Positions 24,401 to 37,599 of a DNA stretch of 64,000 nucleotides are shown here, in pieces (within the stretch, counting starts at the first letter, position 1; each line of letters opens with the position of its first letter). The notes beneath the pieces are model-generated. The model ran no database searches. It was not told where the DNA came from and worked only from the letters and a program-made list of their open reading frames with translations. The translations under genes and the position numbers were made by a program. This DNA is from Ochotona curzoniae (taxonomy: Eukaryota; Chordata; Mammalia; Lagomorpha; Ochotonidae): NCBI RefSeq assembly GCF_017591425.1, contig NW_024464918.1, forward strand, positions 6,136,001-6,200,000, written 5' to 3'.

Positions 24401-24610
24401 ATTGGCCATTTGTCGTCTTATGTGAAATGTTTATTAAGATTATTTTTCTCATTTCTTAACTGAATTGGTTGGTTTCATTGTTGTGGTTGCTGAGTCCCTT
24501 ATGTGCTCTGGATATTCATCTTTTGTCAGAGGAAGAGTTTGTAGGTATTTTCTCCCATTCTTTGCTTTACTCTTCACAACGTTGATTGTTTGCTGTGCAG
24601 AAGCTTCTGA
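24400..24610 (+). mobile_element. Old L1 fragment
   Basis: The stretch with ccttatgtgctctggatattc, cttttgtcagaggaag, ggtattttctcccattc and tttgctgtgcagaagctt is highly characteristic of ancient L1. Confidence 0.65.
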
Positions 24611-24617
24611 GATCAGT

Positions 24618-24792
24618 GCCGTGTGATGGAACGTTCTGTAGGGATAAATATGTTCTATTTGTGCTTATTTCCCTGATGGCAGCCACAGCCATGTGTGTCT
24701 GGTGTGGACAATAAATGAAATGTTTCATTTTAGTTAAATTCAAACAGCCACATGTAGCTGGAGGCTACCACACTGGATAGCATAGATCTCAA
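24618..24792. mobile_element. hAT-Charlie-type MER fragment
   Basis: The stretch containing agccacatgtagctggagg and ctaccacactggatagcatag resembles non-autonomous hAT elements with the agccacatgtggctag motif. Exact family not assigned. Confidence 0.45.
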
Positions 24793-25144
24793 TGTTTTAA
24801 ACTTAAAAATCAAGAATTGATGTCTCTCTTCTCTGTGCTGTGCTGGGATGATCATCAGTCCCTAAGGCAAATGTGGAATATATCCTGGCCATCCAGGTAC
24901 GAGGAAGTGTGTGGGTCTTACACAGCATGGGAACTCCAGTTACCACTTCAAAGTACTATCCCTCTGTTAGTGTGTTGTGTTTGGTCTCATTGGTTAAAAT
25001 CAGTGGGCAGCAGAGAAACTGGACACTGCCTGTCCCTTAAAATATTGGAGAAGATGTTGAGACACCTCTGGGGATTGCAGTTATACTGAGAACTTGCTTT
25101 GGAAACGACAGAGCTAGTTAAATCTAAAATCCAGGCTGATTCTA

Positions 25145-25310
25145 ACATGTGGACTTACGCAGATGAGAAAGTTTTGGCATCAAAGTAGTATTGACTTGCT
25201 CAAAGCTAAGCAGCTAGGTTTTGCAGAGAGCATCTGAGAGGGAGACCTGCCACATCATATTCAGAATTCTTTCCCCTGTACCTCATTGCCTTCTCTAAGA
25301 TTCTAACCTC
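25145..25310 (-). mobile_element. MIR
   Basis: The blocks gcagatgagaaagttttg, gacttgctcaaagctaagc and agagagcatctgagag follow minus-strand MIR order. Confidence 0.5.
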
Positions 25311-25996
25311 GGCTCTAGACTATCTAACCTCCCCGAGGCCACATCTTGTGCTCCACTACTGTGTGTGATGAAGATTCTGCCTGAAAGTGATGGGACTGGC
25401 ATTTACAGGATGTGAGACATTGGGCAAAAAATCATTTTCATCACTAATACGCTAAGTGGTCCTTCCCTGTCCTTGCCCTTGCATCCAAGTAGCAGCCCCT
25501 ACAGCCCACGTTTATGATTTTGGAGCTGCTCCAGGCATTGACTAAGGAGAAGACCACACCCCTTAACTTGTAGCCTAAAGAAAGAGAATCTGTGTTAACA
25601 ATTGTGGCCATTACGGTAAATTAATATAATGCATAATGATTCAAGCTGATTGAGGTTTATGTCTCCGTCATTGAGAGGCAAAATGGCTTTTCCTTGATCA
25701 GTTGATGACTTGACTCCTTAACTCCCAACTCCTTCACCCTAGTGGTGGTTAAGAGGAACATCACTTCCTTCAGCAAGAGGCTATTTAGGTTCAACCCTAG
25801 GCTCATCTGCACCCTGGGGGAGGTTTCATAGACCAGGCCAGGCCAGGTTCCTATCATTTCACATGCCCCTTGTCAGCACTAAGTCATGTGATCATACCTA
25901 ACTGTAAGGCAGGCTGGGAAATGTAGTCTGCTTATAGAACTAAGAAGAAGAAATGGATTCAGCTAGCCTGTCTCTGTCACCATTTGAATAAATATT

Positions 25997-26220
25997 TGCC
26001 AAACCTGTTTTCTGTGAAAGGCCAAACAACAAGGTAAATTTTAGGTTTTGCAAGCCATGCTGCCACTGTCTCAGTCACCACGGTATTCTGCAAGGTAGCT
26101 TTAGGCAATATATTAACAAAATGGCAGGGCTGTTCTGAGAAAACTTTATTGCAAAAACAGCTGAATTTGCCTCGAGAACTGCAACTTACGTGTCAGTTTG
26201 TACATCAGCCATGGGGAAAC
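25997..26220. mobile_element. hAT-type MER fragment
   Basis: The blocks ttctgtgaaaggccaaac, taggttttgcaagccatg and actttattgcaaaaacagctg follow a well-known mammalian hAT repeat. Exact family not assigned. Confidence 0.5.
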
Positions 26221-26534
26221 ACTTGCTCAATAACAGCATTTTAGGCTATTTTGGAAAAAAAAGAGGGAAAAAAAGAAAAAAGAAATGGGGTGTCTTTTTT
26301 CTGTGATCATGCAAGTAAAAGTAAATGGATTGAGAGGATGTAGCAGGAATCAGGAAACATCTTTAATTAATCCTTTATAAAAGGATGATTTCAACTCTGC
26401 TTCCAAGAAAGGTGTGTACAACTCCAAGGAAAGGGAATGTCTATTAAACATATACGTTTCATGATATTGCCCCAAGTATCTTTGGGTTGGGCCAGTCCAC
26501 ATGTTGATATGCTCTTCAGCTTGATGTGTTGGTT

Positions 26535-26778
26535 GGTTTGTTGGTTTCTAAGGCAGACTGATGAAGAGAGATTGCTCTGAAGATGTGCAACAGCGAAGTC
26601 TGTGGCCAGGCTGAAGCCAGGAACTCCATGCAGATCTCCCATGTGGGAAGACAGAGCCTAGCCCCCGAGGCCATACCCTTCAGCCTTCCCAGGCATGTTA
26701 GCAGGGTGCTAGATGGGAAGTAGAGCAGCTAGGACTCAACAGACACTCTGAGAAGGGACACATCACAATGCCAGCCCC
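26535..26778 (-). mobile_element. CSINE, minus strand, tail eroded
   Basis: The blocks gctgaagccaggaactcc, gatctcccatgtgggaag, gggaagtagagcagctagg and cacaatgccagcccc are present in minus orientation. Confidence 0.65.
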
Positions 26779-27084
26779 ACACCCTCAGTGCTAGCCCCAC
26801 ACACTCATTGACTTTAACCAAGCTTTAAAAGTGGTGGAGGATTTCAATTTGCTAACCATTGGTTTCTCGCATTTTTGTGTTACCAGTTAAGAGACTTTGT
26901 GAATGAAGGAAATAAGATACAGTGTATGCACAATGACCCTGAATTAGGTAAAACTAACTTTTTCTTTCAAAGAAATTTTCAATGGGAGGAGGATAGGAGT
27001 GATATTTCTAATTTATTTGCCAATTACCCTGAGGATGTAATCTATTAGTAACAAATTGTGCTAAGGCTCAACACACTCTTAAAT

Positions 27085-27376
27085 GTGAGGCAAGAGACTA
27101 GCATTGTAGGTTAGCATGTAAAGACATCACCTCTATGCCAGCATCCCATAAGGGCACTGTTTCATGTTCTGATTACTTTCAATTCAACTCTCTGCCAGTG
27201 GCCTGAGAAAAGAATGGAAGATGGCCCAAGTACATGGGCCTGAGCTCCTAGCTCCTGGCTTCAGCCTGGCTCCAGCCTGGCCAGGCCTTGTCAGTTGTAG
27301 CCACTTGGGGAGCAGATCAGCAGATGAAAAATCTCTTGCTGCATCTCTTCCACTCTCTGTTAACTCTTTCAAAGGG
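27085..27376 (+). mobile_element. CSINE, plus strand
   Basis: The blocks gccagcatcccataaggg, gatggcccaagtacatggg, ttgtagccacttggggag and ctctttcaaagg are C-repeat landmarks in order. Confidence 0.7.
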
Positions 27377-27379
27377 AAA

Positions 27380-29090
27380 AAAACTTACAGAAAAAATTAA
27401 TTTTAAGCAATGGACAGGAAGTCTTTAAAACCCTGTAGGCAGTTGACTTCTTGTAAACATTCCATCACTTACATCCCTCCTCTGAAAAATGTCAATCCCA
27501 GCTCTGAGAAGAAACAATGTTTGCACCAGCTAGGGTAGGGATTCACTACTGTGTGAAATGAGTTGATCCAGGTAGGAGGTTCCAGTTTCTTATATCCAGT
27601 CACTTCCCCTATCCATGATGCTGCTAAAGGTTCTCCCTTGTTTAGCTCTATCCACTGGCGCCCTTCCCTTGGCACAGGCACAAGAGCCACATTAACCTGG
27701 GAAGCTCAGGGAGCAGCTGGGAGTCAGTGCAGAGTACTGAAGGGCAGCCCAGCCCAGAAAGGCAAAAACACATTCTAAGTGACCTCGACAAAATCACCAT
27801 ATGGGGGCCATAGGGGAGGGAGTCCCATTTGCCAGCCTGTGTGTTCATGCTCCAAAGATGCAGTACAAACGAAGGGAAAAAGAAATCTCCCTGTAGATAC
27901 CTGCTTTCCTGTACAAATAGCCCAGTCGCCTGCAATTGCAATTGGTGGAGATGCTTAAATTCCTTTAGCCAGGATGATTGCAAAGCATTGGAGAGTGAAG
28001 AGCCCATCAGTACGTGTGTTTCTGTCATTCAGCACCCAGCTCAGAGATAAGAGAGCAAGGAAATAAATGAATCATTGATTTTTTTTTCTGCTTGGGTCTG
28101 ACTCCTGAGCATGGGGCTTAGGCTGTACAGTCCTTCATCCTTACCTATGACACAACCAGCTCCTCTCCCTTTCATCTGTCTGAGAAAGCGGATTGCCAAA
28201 GCTGCTTCGTCTCCCTAGACTCAACAGTGTGGCCCTGTCCTGGGCTCAGGCTGGTGCTCTGGCCACTGTGCCAGTCACCTCTCTAGAAAAAGCAGCTGGT
28301 ATCCTTTTTGGAATCTCAGTGACTCCACATTACTTTCCCTACTCTTCTTCATGATGCCAAATAAGCTAAAAACAATTTTGATTTTTTATTTGTCTTTGAG
28401 GTAAAACGACTTCCTTCCAGGGCTACTTAGCTGTAGCATTTTGCCCCCTCTTCTGGGTCACTGCCGTAGTGTACAGCACTGGGATCATCTGCTTCTACAG
28501 CAAGTTCTATGTGATAGCCACCCAGGGGTGCACAGGAAGTATTGGTTGACGCTGAGGAGCTGGCTGGCTAGAGATATCATGCAATTTGTCCTGCTCTTTC
28601 CAGCCCTGCTTGAAGCAGAAGCTGACATCGTTAGGAAGGCTCCCCAAGCTGCCAAGGTGGTGGCTGCTTTCCTCATCTGTCGAAGCTTCCTTCAGTGCAG
28701 GCTGCCAGCATTTCCAGATCTCTGCTTTTCCTGCCCCATCTCATGCCGTGGCGTCTCTTGGCTGGATCAGCTAAGGTCACATGTGAGCTGAGTCATTACG
28801 GAAGGAGCAAAAGGGGGTGTCCTGGAAGAGTCTAGAATGGGAGCTCTCTCAGCAGAGAGTTCAAGTCTGGAAGCCCAGACGATGCAAGAGCCATCCAATC
28901 CGCCTATTTCTGGGTGTCTCTGGCTGTTGTGGCCATGAGTTTACCTGACATCTTTTCAGGGATGACTGGGTCAAACTCTAGAACCATGCTGGCTTCTCAC
29001 ACAGGGTGCTGGGCGTTACCTGATATTTGAATAAGCTGCCACCCAGAAAACTTGAGTTCTGCCATACTGATTCACTTCCCAAAGACAGCA
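27380..29090. other. Unique sequence, no gene seen
   Basis: No repeat or exon-like signal stands out over 1.7 kb. Confidence 0.4.
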
Positions 29091-29094
29091 AAAC

Positions 29095-29200
29095 TTGGGA
29101 CTTGGAGACAAAGACAGCTGAACTCCAACCTCACACAGGCTGTGTGACCTTTGCAGGGTCACCTGTGCTCTCTAGGTGATGAAGCTGCTCTTTGTGGAAA
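29095..29200 (+). mobile_element. MIR fragment
   Basis: The blocks gctgaactccaacctcac and ggctgtgtgacctttgc match the MIR core. Confidence 0.5.
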
Positions 29201-29249
29201 CACGACATGGCCAGTAATAAATAACATACATGAAGTATTTCCTGCATTC

Positions 29250-29440
29250 CTAACAGGACATGAAGTGCTTTGCAGAATTTGTTAATTGAAAAAAAAAAAT
29301 TACGCCAAGCCTACGAAGCGTATCCTATTATTTACCCCATTTCACAGATTAAAAAAAGAAAAACTTGAGGTACAGGAATGTGCAGAATGTATGAGTCCCT
29401 AAATACTGTGCTGATGTGGCCAGGATTCAAAGAAATGGCC
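29250..29440 (-). mobile_element. MIR
   Basis: The blocks catgaagtgctttgcag, cctattatttaccccatttcac and acttgaggtacagg follow minus-strand MIR order. Confidence 0.55.
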
Positions 29441-29565
29441 ATGAGGTATTTGGCACAATTTAGAGCGGACAGTGTTCAGGACATGATAACTACATGTTTG
29501 TTTTTAGTGAGTGTGTTTAGTAGATGGATGCATCCCATATAAAGTGATTTCTAAATTTATATTCT

Positions 29566-29866
29566 CTTTTAAATTTTGACTTGTTTGAAAGATAGAGGCG
29601 CAGAGGGAGAGAACATGTTCCCATGTGCTGAATCACTTTTCAAATGCCTGCAACAGCCAGGCCTGGCTAAGCCAATGCCAGGTGGTAGGAACCGGGAATT
29701 CAGGTCTCTCACATGGGAAGCAGGAAGCCTATCACTTGGGCCATCACCGCTGCCTCTTAGGGTCTACGTTAGAGAGAAGCTGGAATTGAGAGCTGGAGCA
29801 GGGTTTCAAGTCCAGATACTTTGATGTAGGGAATCGTTATCTTAACCACTAAGCCAAGTGCTCACT
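29566..29866 (-). mobile_element. CSINE, minus strand
   Basis: The blocks cttgtttgaaagatagag, ggtctctcacatgggaag, ccatcaccgctgcctc and ccaagtgctcactcc are present. Confidence 0.65.
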
Positions 29867-29869
29867 CCA

Positions 29870-31999
29870 GAACAGATGTAGTTCATGAACAATGGTGGTA
29901 TTTGTTTCAGTAAGCTAGCACTGTATGTCCCCTGTCCTAGGAAGACGTTTGAATCCATGAAGTCTCCTCCCCAAGGATGCAACACCATAGCTGAATTTTG
30001 TTAGCCATCTACCCATAAGCCCTGCCTCGGTTTTCATGGCAGAAAGATGCATTTCTGTCTGCTCAAATACTTTTGTAATAGTCCAAACCTCTTGGCACAA
30101 GGGCTGTATTTATTGCTTTGTATTCCCTGGACTCAACCAAGAGATTCTTGCTTGCTGACTGCCTGGTTTTTCTTATTCATCATTCAAAAGGTGACTTTGG
30201 GATTTGTCTTAGCGACTCAGAACTACATAGCTGAATTGTAATCAGGGGATGTAAGCTACAGCCCACCTTCAGAAAACAATTCCTGGCTTGCTGGCTTTCC
30301 TGTCTGCTACTGGGGCTTTCTGGCCCTTGAAGAGCATGTGAAGGAGACTTGGCAAAGAGAGAGAAAAACAGAAAGATGTGAGAACGCAAGCGCAATTGAG
30401 GGAGATAAAAGGACGGGAGGGCAGAGATGCAGTAATGTTTTTCATAGAAATAGAGAATTTTGAATCTGGAAGATCCTTCTAGATTTTCTATTCCAGTGTC
30501 TTCTTTTTATTGACAAGATTAGGAAGTCCCAAGAGGTTAACTGTAGAAAGTTACACACCTGTGGATTGTGACTGTTTTGGGGTGCTTGTAGCCAAAACTT
30601 CTCTCTATTCAGTCCATGCTCGCATGCACGTATGCACATTCACACACTGATTTTTGGAATCCCACTGATGAATGACTACTAGAACTGAGAATTTCAGTTT
30701 TCCTGTGCAGTGGCATCTACACCCATTCACACACTTGTAGGATATTTCCCCAGGAAACACACACTGACCTTGCCCTTGATGAAGTCTTTATATCCTGAGC
30801 ATATGAACAGCCATCTGGATGGGGGTGGGGAGGAACAGGGATGATGGTTCCCATGTTCAGGGAAAGGGCCCAGAGGTGATCTTGTTTTATCATTAACTAA
30901 CAGGTGGGATCTTCAGACAGTTCATGGAAAATGTGTATTATGAATGAACGTTAAGCATGGATTTCAACTTTTTTGCACCAAAAGCATTTTTTTAAGGTGG
31001 CATTTCATGAATATTGCATCCTTTTCTCTCATCCACTCAACAGAGTAGCTATGGTGTATGGGAGCTCCAGCCAGCCTGAAACAGCCAGGGTCTCTTTCTC
31101 AAACAGACTGGGAAGCAGAAAACCAAAGTAAATAAGTGAATATGTGTGGGGAGAAGCCACATGAGAAGAGCAGAATGATGCAGAGAAGAGCATGATGCAA
31201 CAGGGTTCAAGAGGTGTGGCATGTGGTATTGGGATGGGGGAGAGGACCTCCCCAGGGAGTGGCTTTTTGGGTAGAGATCTGAACAGATGGAAGGAGTCAT
31301 CCTTATTCCAAACCCATTTGCCCACCACGGAACTGCCCTGGGGCTCTGGTTTTAATTCCACCTGTGTCTTCACCTCAGCACCGGTGTAAAAGACAGAGGT
31401 CAAGCAGCTGCTTAAAGTGGAGTAACCCAATCTTGGACAAGGCCCAGGCTGGTTAGCCCTTTGAGAACTGAAACCTGTGATCAGGTCTCCCAGATCAGAG
31501 GGTCCAGTTTCAGTTTTAATTAGGATACCCAAAGAAATGTCCCTGTCCACTTTACTCAATTTCAGCTCCTCCCTCCTCTCCCCCAGGAAGAGGGCTTCCT
31601 GCCTCCAACCTGGAGGCCCTGGTATGCTTACCTCTTGCAGCTATCCTTGAGTTAGTGCTGAACTTGGAACTTGATTTGGATGGGCTCAGGAAAGGGTCAG
31701 ATGGAAACAGAAGCCCCAGGTGTGATGTACAGGTGGGTAGTAAAAAGCCTGTGGGAGGTGGGGGCTTGGTGGTGAGGTTGTTTATAACCTTGGGCTGCAG
31801 CTCAGATTGTGACATCAGAGAAGAATGGGGCCACATTCAAGGCCAGGAGCTGAACAGGTCTTGCCCTTGTATCCAGGCATGTGGCACAGCCTCTGTAAAA
31901 CAAGACAGAGCAATATCGTAGGGCTGTGGAAAACATCAAGAGACCCCCTTTTGGCGCTTGCCATGGAGTAAGCAGTTATGCATTATCTTCTTAACTCTC
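29870..31999. other. Mostly unique, one mariner-type fragment
   Basis: Only 30919-31012 is recognised. The 176-residue minus frame at 31029-31559 is considered chance. Confidence 0.4.
30919..31012. mobile_element. Mariner-type miniature element fragment
   Basis: The stretch agttcatggaaaatgtgtat is followed by catggatttcaac, ttttgcaccaaaa and a degraded end. The order matches the family seen at 49333-49545 and 11576-11985, without one intact inverted terminus. Confidence 0.5.
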
Positions 32000-32310
32000 T
32001 CAACATTCTATACAGTGGGTAGTGTCCAAATTGCCTGGGGTCAGAGGTGTTTCAGATTTGGGATTTGGGGAAGGGGTGGGGGCTGGGAGATATTTGCCTA
32101 TATGTAATGAGATATCTTGGGGACGCCCCCCTGCCCCTGTCTGTAACTCATTCATGAGTCACGTACCTTATGCATATGGCCTGAAGGGAATTCTATTCAT
32201 TATTTCTAGTGCACCTGCGTTTTGACTGCAGCTTGTTACTTGAAGTCAGGTGTGGAATTCTCCACTTATGATGTCACAAAGCTTTGGATTTTAGAGTGCT
32301 GAGATTGGTG
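32000..32310. mobile_element. Tigger/MER2-like DNA transposon remnant
   Basis: The blocks ttcagatttgggatttgg, atgtaatgagatatcttgg, atatggcctgaaggg and aagtcaggtgtggaattc are shared with a widespread Tigger-type repeat. A related remnant lies at 54260-54450. Confidence 0.5.
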
Positions 32311-32314
32311 GTGC

Positions 32315-32402
32315 TGCTCTGTTCTCCTTTAACAGATGCAGAAAGCGAGACTCAGAGGTTAAGTAACTTTTGTCCAATGTGATCTGGTTAGTAGGCTGTG
32401 GG
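32315..32402 (-). mobile_element. MIR fragment
   Basis: The blocks cctttaacagatgcagaaag, gagactcagaggttaagtaac and tccaatgtgatctgg match MIR. Confidence 0.55.
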
Positions 32403-32404
32403 AT

Positions 32405-35400
32405 TTATCCTATATCTAGGATCCTTATATTCCTCACAACTTTGCCTTTTGGCAAAGGCTCCGAGAATCGTATCTTAAGACAAATTCAAAGAGAGAATCT
32501 GCTGTCCCAGAGACATTTTCTGGAATGATTTCTGAAAACATCAGATGTGGGTGATTTGAGAATTAGCTCAGTTGTTAAGATGTTGTGGGTAAAACAGTAA
32601 TATTAGGTGGGTGGGAGTGGGGCTAGAGGAGAAGGGGAGACATGGTTGGCGAGTGATGTCTTTGTTTGACTCTAGTCCATTTTCATAAGGCCCATAATGA
32701 AACCCCAGTGTTTCAGCAGAACTCCAGCACACCTATACATCAGCAGATCCTAGGCAGAAGGAATTGAACTTTCATCAGTGCAGGGCAGCGAGGCTTGTGA
32801 GAACAAGCCCCGAGGTCTGAACTGGACTTTCCTGCCAGGTTAGGTGGCCAAGAAGCCTGGTTGACCAAGGCTGGTGCCACCTGCAAGGAGAGGTCACCCT
32901 TCCCAGTCAGTGAGATCCTGGGAAGAGATCCCATTTACAGAAGTACAGTAACCCTCCTGTTGTCCTGCTGCAAATCTGTCGCCAACACCATCCTCCCAAT
33001 GGTCATCAAAATCTTCTCTCCCATCCAGAAGGCGGCTTTTCCCACACCCCAAAAGCAGCTTCCAGCAGCAACCAAGACTTACTATTTGCAGCCACTGTTT
33101 AATAAATCATAAATAATATTTATAACATATAAAGGCTTAAAGAATTTTTGAAAATGACAATAAAACTGGTTTCTGTCTCCCAACACCTAGTTAAAAAAAA
33201 TGAATACAACCCTGCCCTCAAAGTCCCTTATGTAAAATGAAAAAAAAAAGATATTTTTTGTATCAAAGTGCACAGAGGTCTGCAAAGAGCTTCCGCAGAA
33301 TCCTAGTCTGTATTTCCTACAACATGCTCTGAAGATGAAATACACCAGCTTCAGTAATGGCCAAAGCAGCTGCCACACATTTACTGACATTAGCACCAGA
33401 TAACTTCACAAGTGCCATGGCGTTCCTTCCCGTCCCCTTGACCCGAGGTGTGTAAGTCAAGATTTTAGGATGTGTAAAAATGCTGAGGTTCTGACAGATT
33501 TCCCCCTCCTACCCAAGCAAATGGCTGTCTTGAGTATACATGGCCGTGCATTCCTCGGCTGCCCCGCCTCAGGGTCTCCCGTGCATCCCGGAAAGCCTGC
33601 TGCTGCTCTTCCCACAGCTCTCTTCTCCATAAATCACCAGCCACACCATCAGCCTCGAGGTGCACAAGTATCCAGCTGGCTGAATCTTTGTAGGTGGTAA
33701 ACTGAAGGATTAGTAGCTAGAACCCTGTTAACAAGTTTTCTAGAAGCCATAAGCAACAGAGACTTACTTGTGGTCAGGCATCTGAAATCAGGCTCACCCG
33801 AGACTCCCAAGTTCATAAGAGCATTTTGGAACTGAATCCATGATGGCACTTCTGGTGACTCAGCAGCGACTTGGGGTTCCTGAGCTGAGTGCAACTGGAT
33901 GATGAAGCTGATTGGTTTACAGCTTGGCACCTCTGGGCTTTGAGGCTTCAGCAGACTTAGTGAGTCCCGTTTCTTCTAGGAATAATCAGCCTGACGTTTC
34001 TCATCTCACCAGATTGATGGGAAGAGAACTGAGTGATGCAGGCTGTGTGAAGGGGCCTCCTAAACTCTAAAGAACTCTAAAAATAAAATGCCTTTCTGCT
34101 AGGGATGTAAAATTCAGTTTTACAGATTAGATATGGCTCTCAATCCACATCGTATTGTCAACTTAATTTCTGCTTCAAACCATATGTAGGATTTGCCATA
34201 TTTAACAAGTGAAATTATTGGGTGCCTAGGACGGGACATCTATGTTGGTACATCTGACCTTACCTTAACCATCTCCCTCCAGGCCACCAGGAAACTTAGA
34301 GGACTGACTTGGGTACCACTGTGAGTCTGAGCTTCAGTTCTAGGGCCTGGGGCCTCATCCAGGTAAAGCAGCAACCAGGCATGTGACCTCTCAGGCACTG
34401 TGTCTTCCTTGCACAGGAAATCCTTAGAGCTAGCAACCCTCTGCGCTTCACTGGGGATCAAAGAAGAGTCTGCAAAATCACCTGTCATTCTCTGCCTAGT
34501 TAACACATCACACAGCTTCTTCTCAGGGTTGTGGGTGGAATAGGCTACTTAGGCAAAAATCATGAGGTTGGAGCCCCTTTGCAAAGTGTTGAGCATTCTG
34601 ATCTCAACATCAGTGTCAATATTTCCTTCTCCATTTCTGTGCCTACTTCCTGCTTACCTTCCCTCTATCCTCTTACCACTACTCCCAGCCTGACGATATT
34701 TCTTTCTCTGCCAAAGAAAGCATGTTTCTGCCTAGGCTTTCTCCAGTTCGCTTTGCTGGTTCTCACAAACTCTTGGCTCCTGCTGCCTCCGCCCTAAACC
34801 CTTTGCCTTCAACTCTGGTACCAGCTCTTCAGATATCAAGTGTAGGCATCTTGTGCTTTGCTTCTCTTTTATGCCCTTCCAGGTACTATCCTGAAGACAA
34901 TGAGAAGCAGGTTGATTGGTTGCTTGCGTCAGGAATGAGAATAGGAAAGGAGAAGATAAAGGCAAATACAAATTAATAGCTAACTCAAAATACTTTCATT
35001 AGAAGGGTGTTCATGCAGCATGATTTTAACTAGCATGGTGGTGTTTTTCTCCTGGTCTTTTTATGCCCTACATCTGTAACTTTTGGTGGGAGACGACAGG
35101 CACATACTTTACCATCCCTGCCACCTTACCAGGAGTAAGTGATCAAGGAATGTTTGTAGAATCTCTTTCAGTAACTCATGGGGTGAACAGCTGGTTTGGA
35201 GCCTCAGGCAGCTGCAAGGCTGCCACTATGAGTTTGGCAAGTACCTTTCAGGAAAACTGACTGTTCTCGATGACAGCAGACCAAGTGTCACCACCCTTCC
35301 TAGTGTGCTGTGAGTCCACATGGAGATCTGGGCAGTGCTGAGAGTCCTGAAACAGAAGGATGACCTGGAGCAGAGCTGGTGGCTACAACATAATGCTTGC

Positions 35401-35770
35401 TCTTTGCAAAGAGGGAAGAGAATGTTTGTAAACAGTTCCTACCCCCATGTGACATTTGGCATCTTTTCCAAGTAATAACATCTTTCCAAGAGTCTTACAG
35501 AGTTTGTCTGCTGAATCAACTGAGTTACCAGACGCCGCTCCATGGGATCTGGAAAGTGAATTAGAAAGTTGTGGGTCTCCAAAAATGCAAGAGAATGCGT
35601 AGATGGAGAATGGATGCCTCAGGAGAAAATTCATCTTAATACCTTTCAAGGGCCTGTTGCACTTAGTCTAGTGCTCCAAGGTGATCTCTTTCTCCTTATT
35701 AACCTTTGCTGGTTTCTCCTAAAAAGAGCGGTGGTTCTGGCTTATGAGGAAATGTTACCTCAGATGCAGA
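32405..35770. other. Unique sequence, no gene seen
   Basis: No confident repeat in 3.3 kb. The AT-rich block at 33090-33260 could be a regulatory element but carries no distinctive motif. Confidence 0.4.
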
Positions 35771-35774
35771 AAGG

Positions 35775-35997
35775 TTAAAATACCTTTGTGCAAATCCAAG
35801 CTCAACCACTTACCAGCTGTGTGATCTCACACGTTACTTAATCTCTGAACTTGTGTTTCTTTATCAGTTCCATGCAAATAATAACAGCACATAAATACGT
35901 CACCCTGAAGTGACTGTTACGGCTACATGAGAAAATGTATGCAAGTTTAAGTGTTTGCTGCAGTGCTGGCCACAATAAGAGTTTAGTGAATGTGTAA
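35775..35997 (+). mobile_element. MIR, nearly full length
   Basis: The order aatccaagctcaaccac, ttaccagctgtgtgatctc, cttaatctctgaacttg and tggccacaataagagtttag spans most of MIR. Confidence 0.7.
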
Positions 35998-36299
35998 CTG
36001 TGATTGCCTTTGGAATACAAGGCAAAGGAAGGACAGGTATGTTTCCTGTCTGAAAGGGGGGATGACAAGGCACAGATCAAGTAGCTTGTCAAGACTTGAA
36101 GGGAAAGTCATCTCAGAGCAGGAGCCTTGGCTTCTCAGTAAAGAGGCGGACCTGGGTAGATGTGTAGGCTGCATTTCTGACACACTGCATTACTCTATGG
36201 GTCTTTCTGGCACCTTGCAAATGTTGGCTCTGGCCGTCATGATGGCCTCTCCTCCAATATGTATTTCATTCAGTGGACCAGCTGGAATGCTTGTAGACA

Positions 36300-36438
36300 A
36301 ACACACATTGACGGTATACCCCAAAATGCATACTTGCAAGTGCATACACACACAGGTATTGTATAAATACACACTAGCAGTTTACCCCAAAACACACACT
36401 TTCAAGTACACACACACACACATATGTGTTGTATAAAC
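36300..36438. repeat. Tandem duplication of about 70 bp
   Basis: Two units each contain ttaccccaaaa- or ataccccaaaa-type text, a caagt(g/a)catacacaca-type segment and ttgtataaa(t/c)ac, in the same order about 70 bases apart. The second unit has a longer CA run. Confidence 0.65.
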
Positions 36439-37097
36439 ACATTTATATCCTTACCTGGAGACTGGAGACTCCTAGGCACTCTTCACCTCACCTCATTTTA
36501 CAATATTAATTTTTGAGTCAAAGAATACAGAATGTGGGAGGGAGAGAATGAGGGGAAGTTCTATACCTACAAAAGTGTAAAATGGAAAATAAGAATTAAA
36601 AAAATAATACAGAATGAGATTAGGGCCAAGAAGTAGGGGTCATGTCCTGTCTCTTCATCCTGGAACATCAGGATAGAGCCCCTGGAATTGTCCGTGAATT
36701 ATGGCTGGAGAGCAGAAGAAATGTCCCACATGATAAGGCCTGGGAGGTAGAGATGGCAGTTTGGGGGGCGGAGGAGGGAATGCGATAGGCGGAACTATGC
36801 GACAGGAGGAACATGCTTCCTGAGTGCTCAGAGCATGTCCTGGATACCAGTTGGGAACCTGCCTCCTCTGCCAGGTCAGGACAGCTGGGCAGGCCAGGGG
36901 CATTGGCTCCCACCTCTAGCAATGGGGATGCTTGTGGGGGAGGTGCTGGGCTTCCTGGCAGCACAGCCTCTCATTGAAAGAACCTGGGCGAGGAAAAAAC
37001 AAACTGAGGTGAGGAACTAGGTTTTCTAGCATTGGATTTTCATATCCTGTTCCTAATAGTAAACACTAAGTGGTCACTGGCTCTTTGTGTTCAGAGC

Positions 37098-37100
<3 letters not shown>

Positions 37101-37153
<53 letters not shown>
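37101..37153. repeat. (GT)n microsatellite, about 26 units
   Basis: An uninterrupted 53-base GT tract followed by a G-run. Confidence 0.95.
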
Positions 37154-37154
<1 letters not shown>

Positions 37155-37599
37155 TGGGGGGGAAGAGACTTTAAATTTTAATTGGTCTGCAATGAAAGAT
37201 TTAACTGTTTCCAAAACAAAAACCCTCTCAGTCTCAGACCACAACTTATGTGCTAACGTGGGAGGCTGGGGAGGGGAGGGGTAGGCCCTAATGAGTCCCA
37301 TGGGGAGTGGGACTGTTAGAGGGGAGAGGGAGCAGCTATGTGGACAGTGGACTCAGATTCAGGGCTGCTGCCTCTTCCAGCTGGAGAGATCAAACTTTGC
37401 TTATTTTGAAGATGATTCTGTCAATGAAATGGATTATTCCAGAAGAAGATGCAAAACTGACATAGGGGACGCCAAGTGCCTGGCTTGTTTGAGAGCTGTG
37501 GAATGAGGCCCTGGAATGCAGAGCTATGACAGCCGACCAAAAGGATCAGGCATTAGCCCTTAAGGGGACTATTTGCTCTCTCGCCTGCCTACTCCCTTC

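Noticed and set aside
31029..31559. Minus-strand frame of 176 residues
   Set aside because: No domain, no splice context, no poly(A) signal and an irregular composition; another frame of the same strand is also open in part.
37361..37506. Exon-like stretch after cctcttccag with a 45-codon open frame
   Set aside because: The acceptor-like sequence is fair, but there is no good donor or poly(A) signal and the peptide is not recognised; kept out as unsupported.
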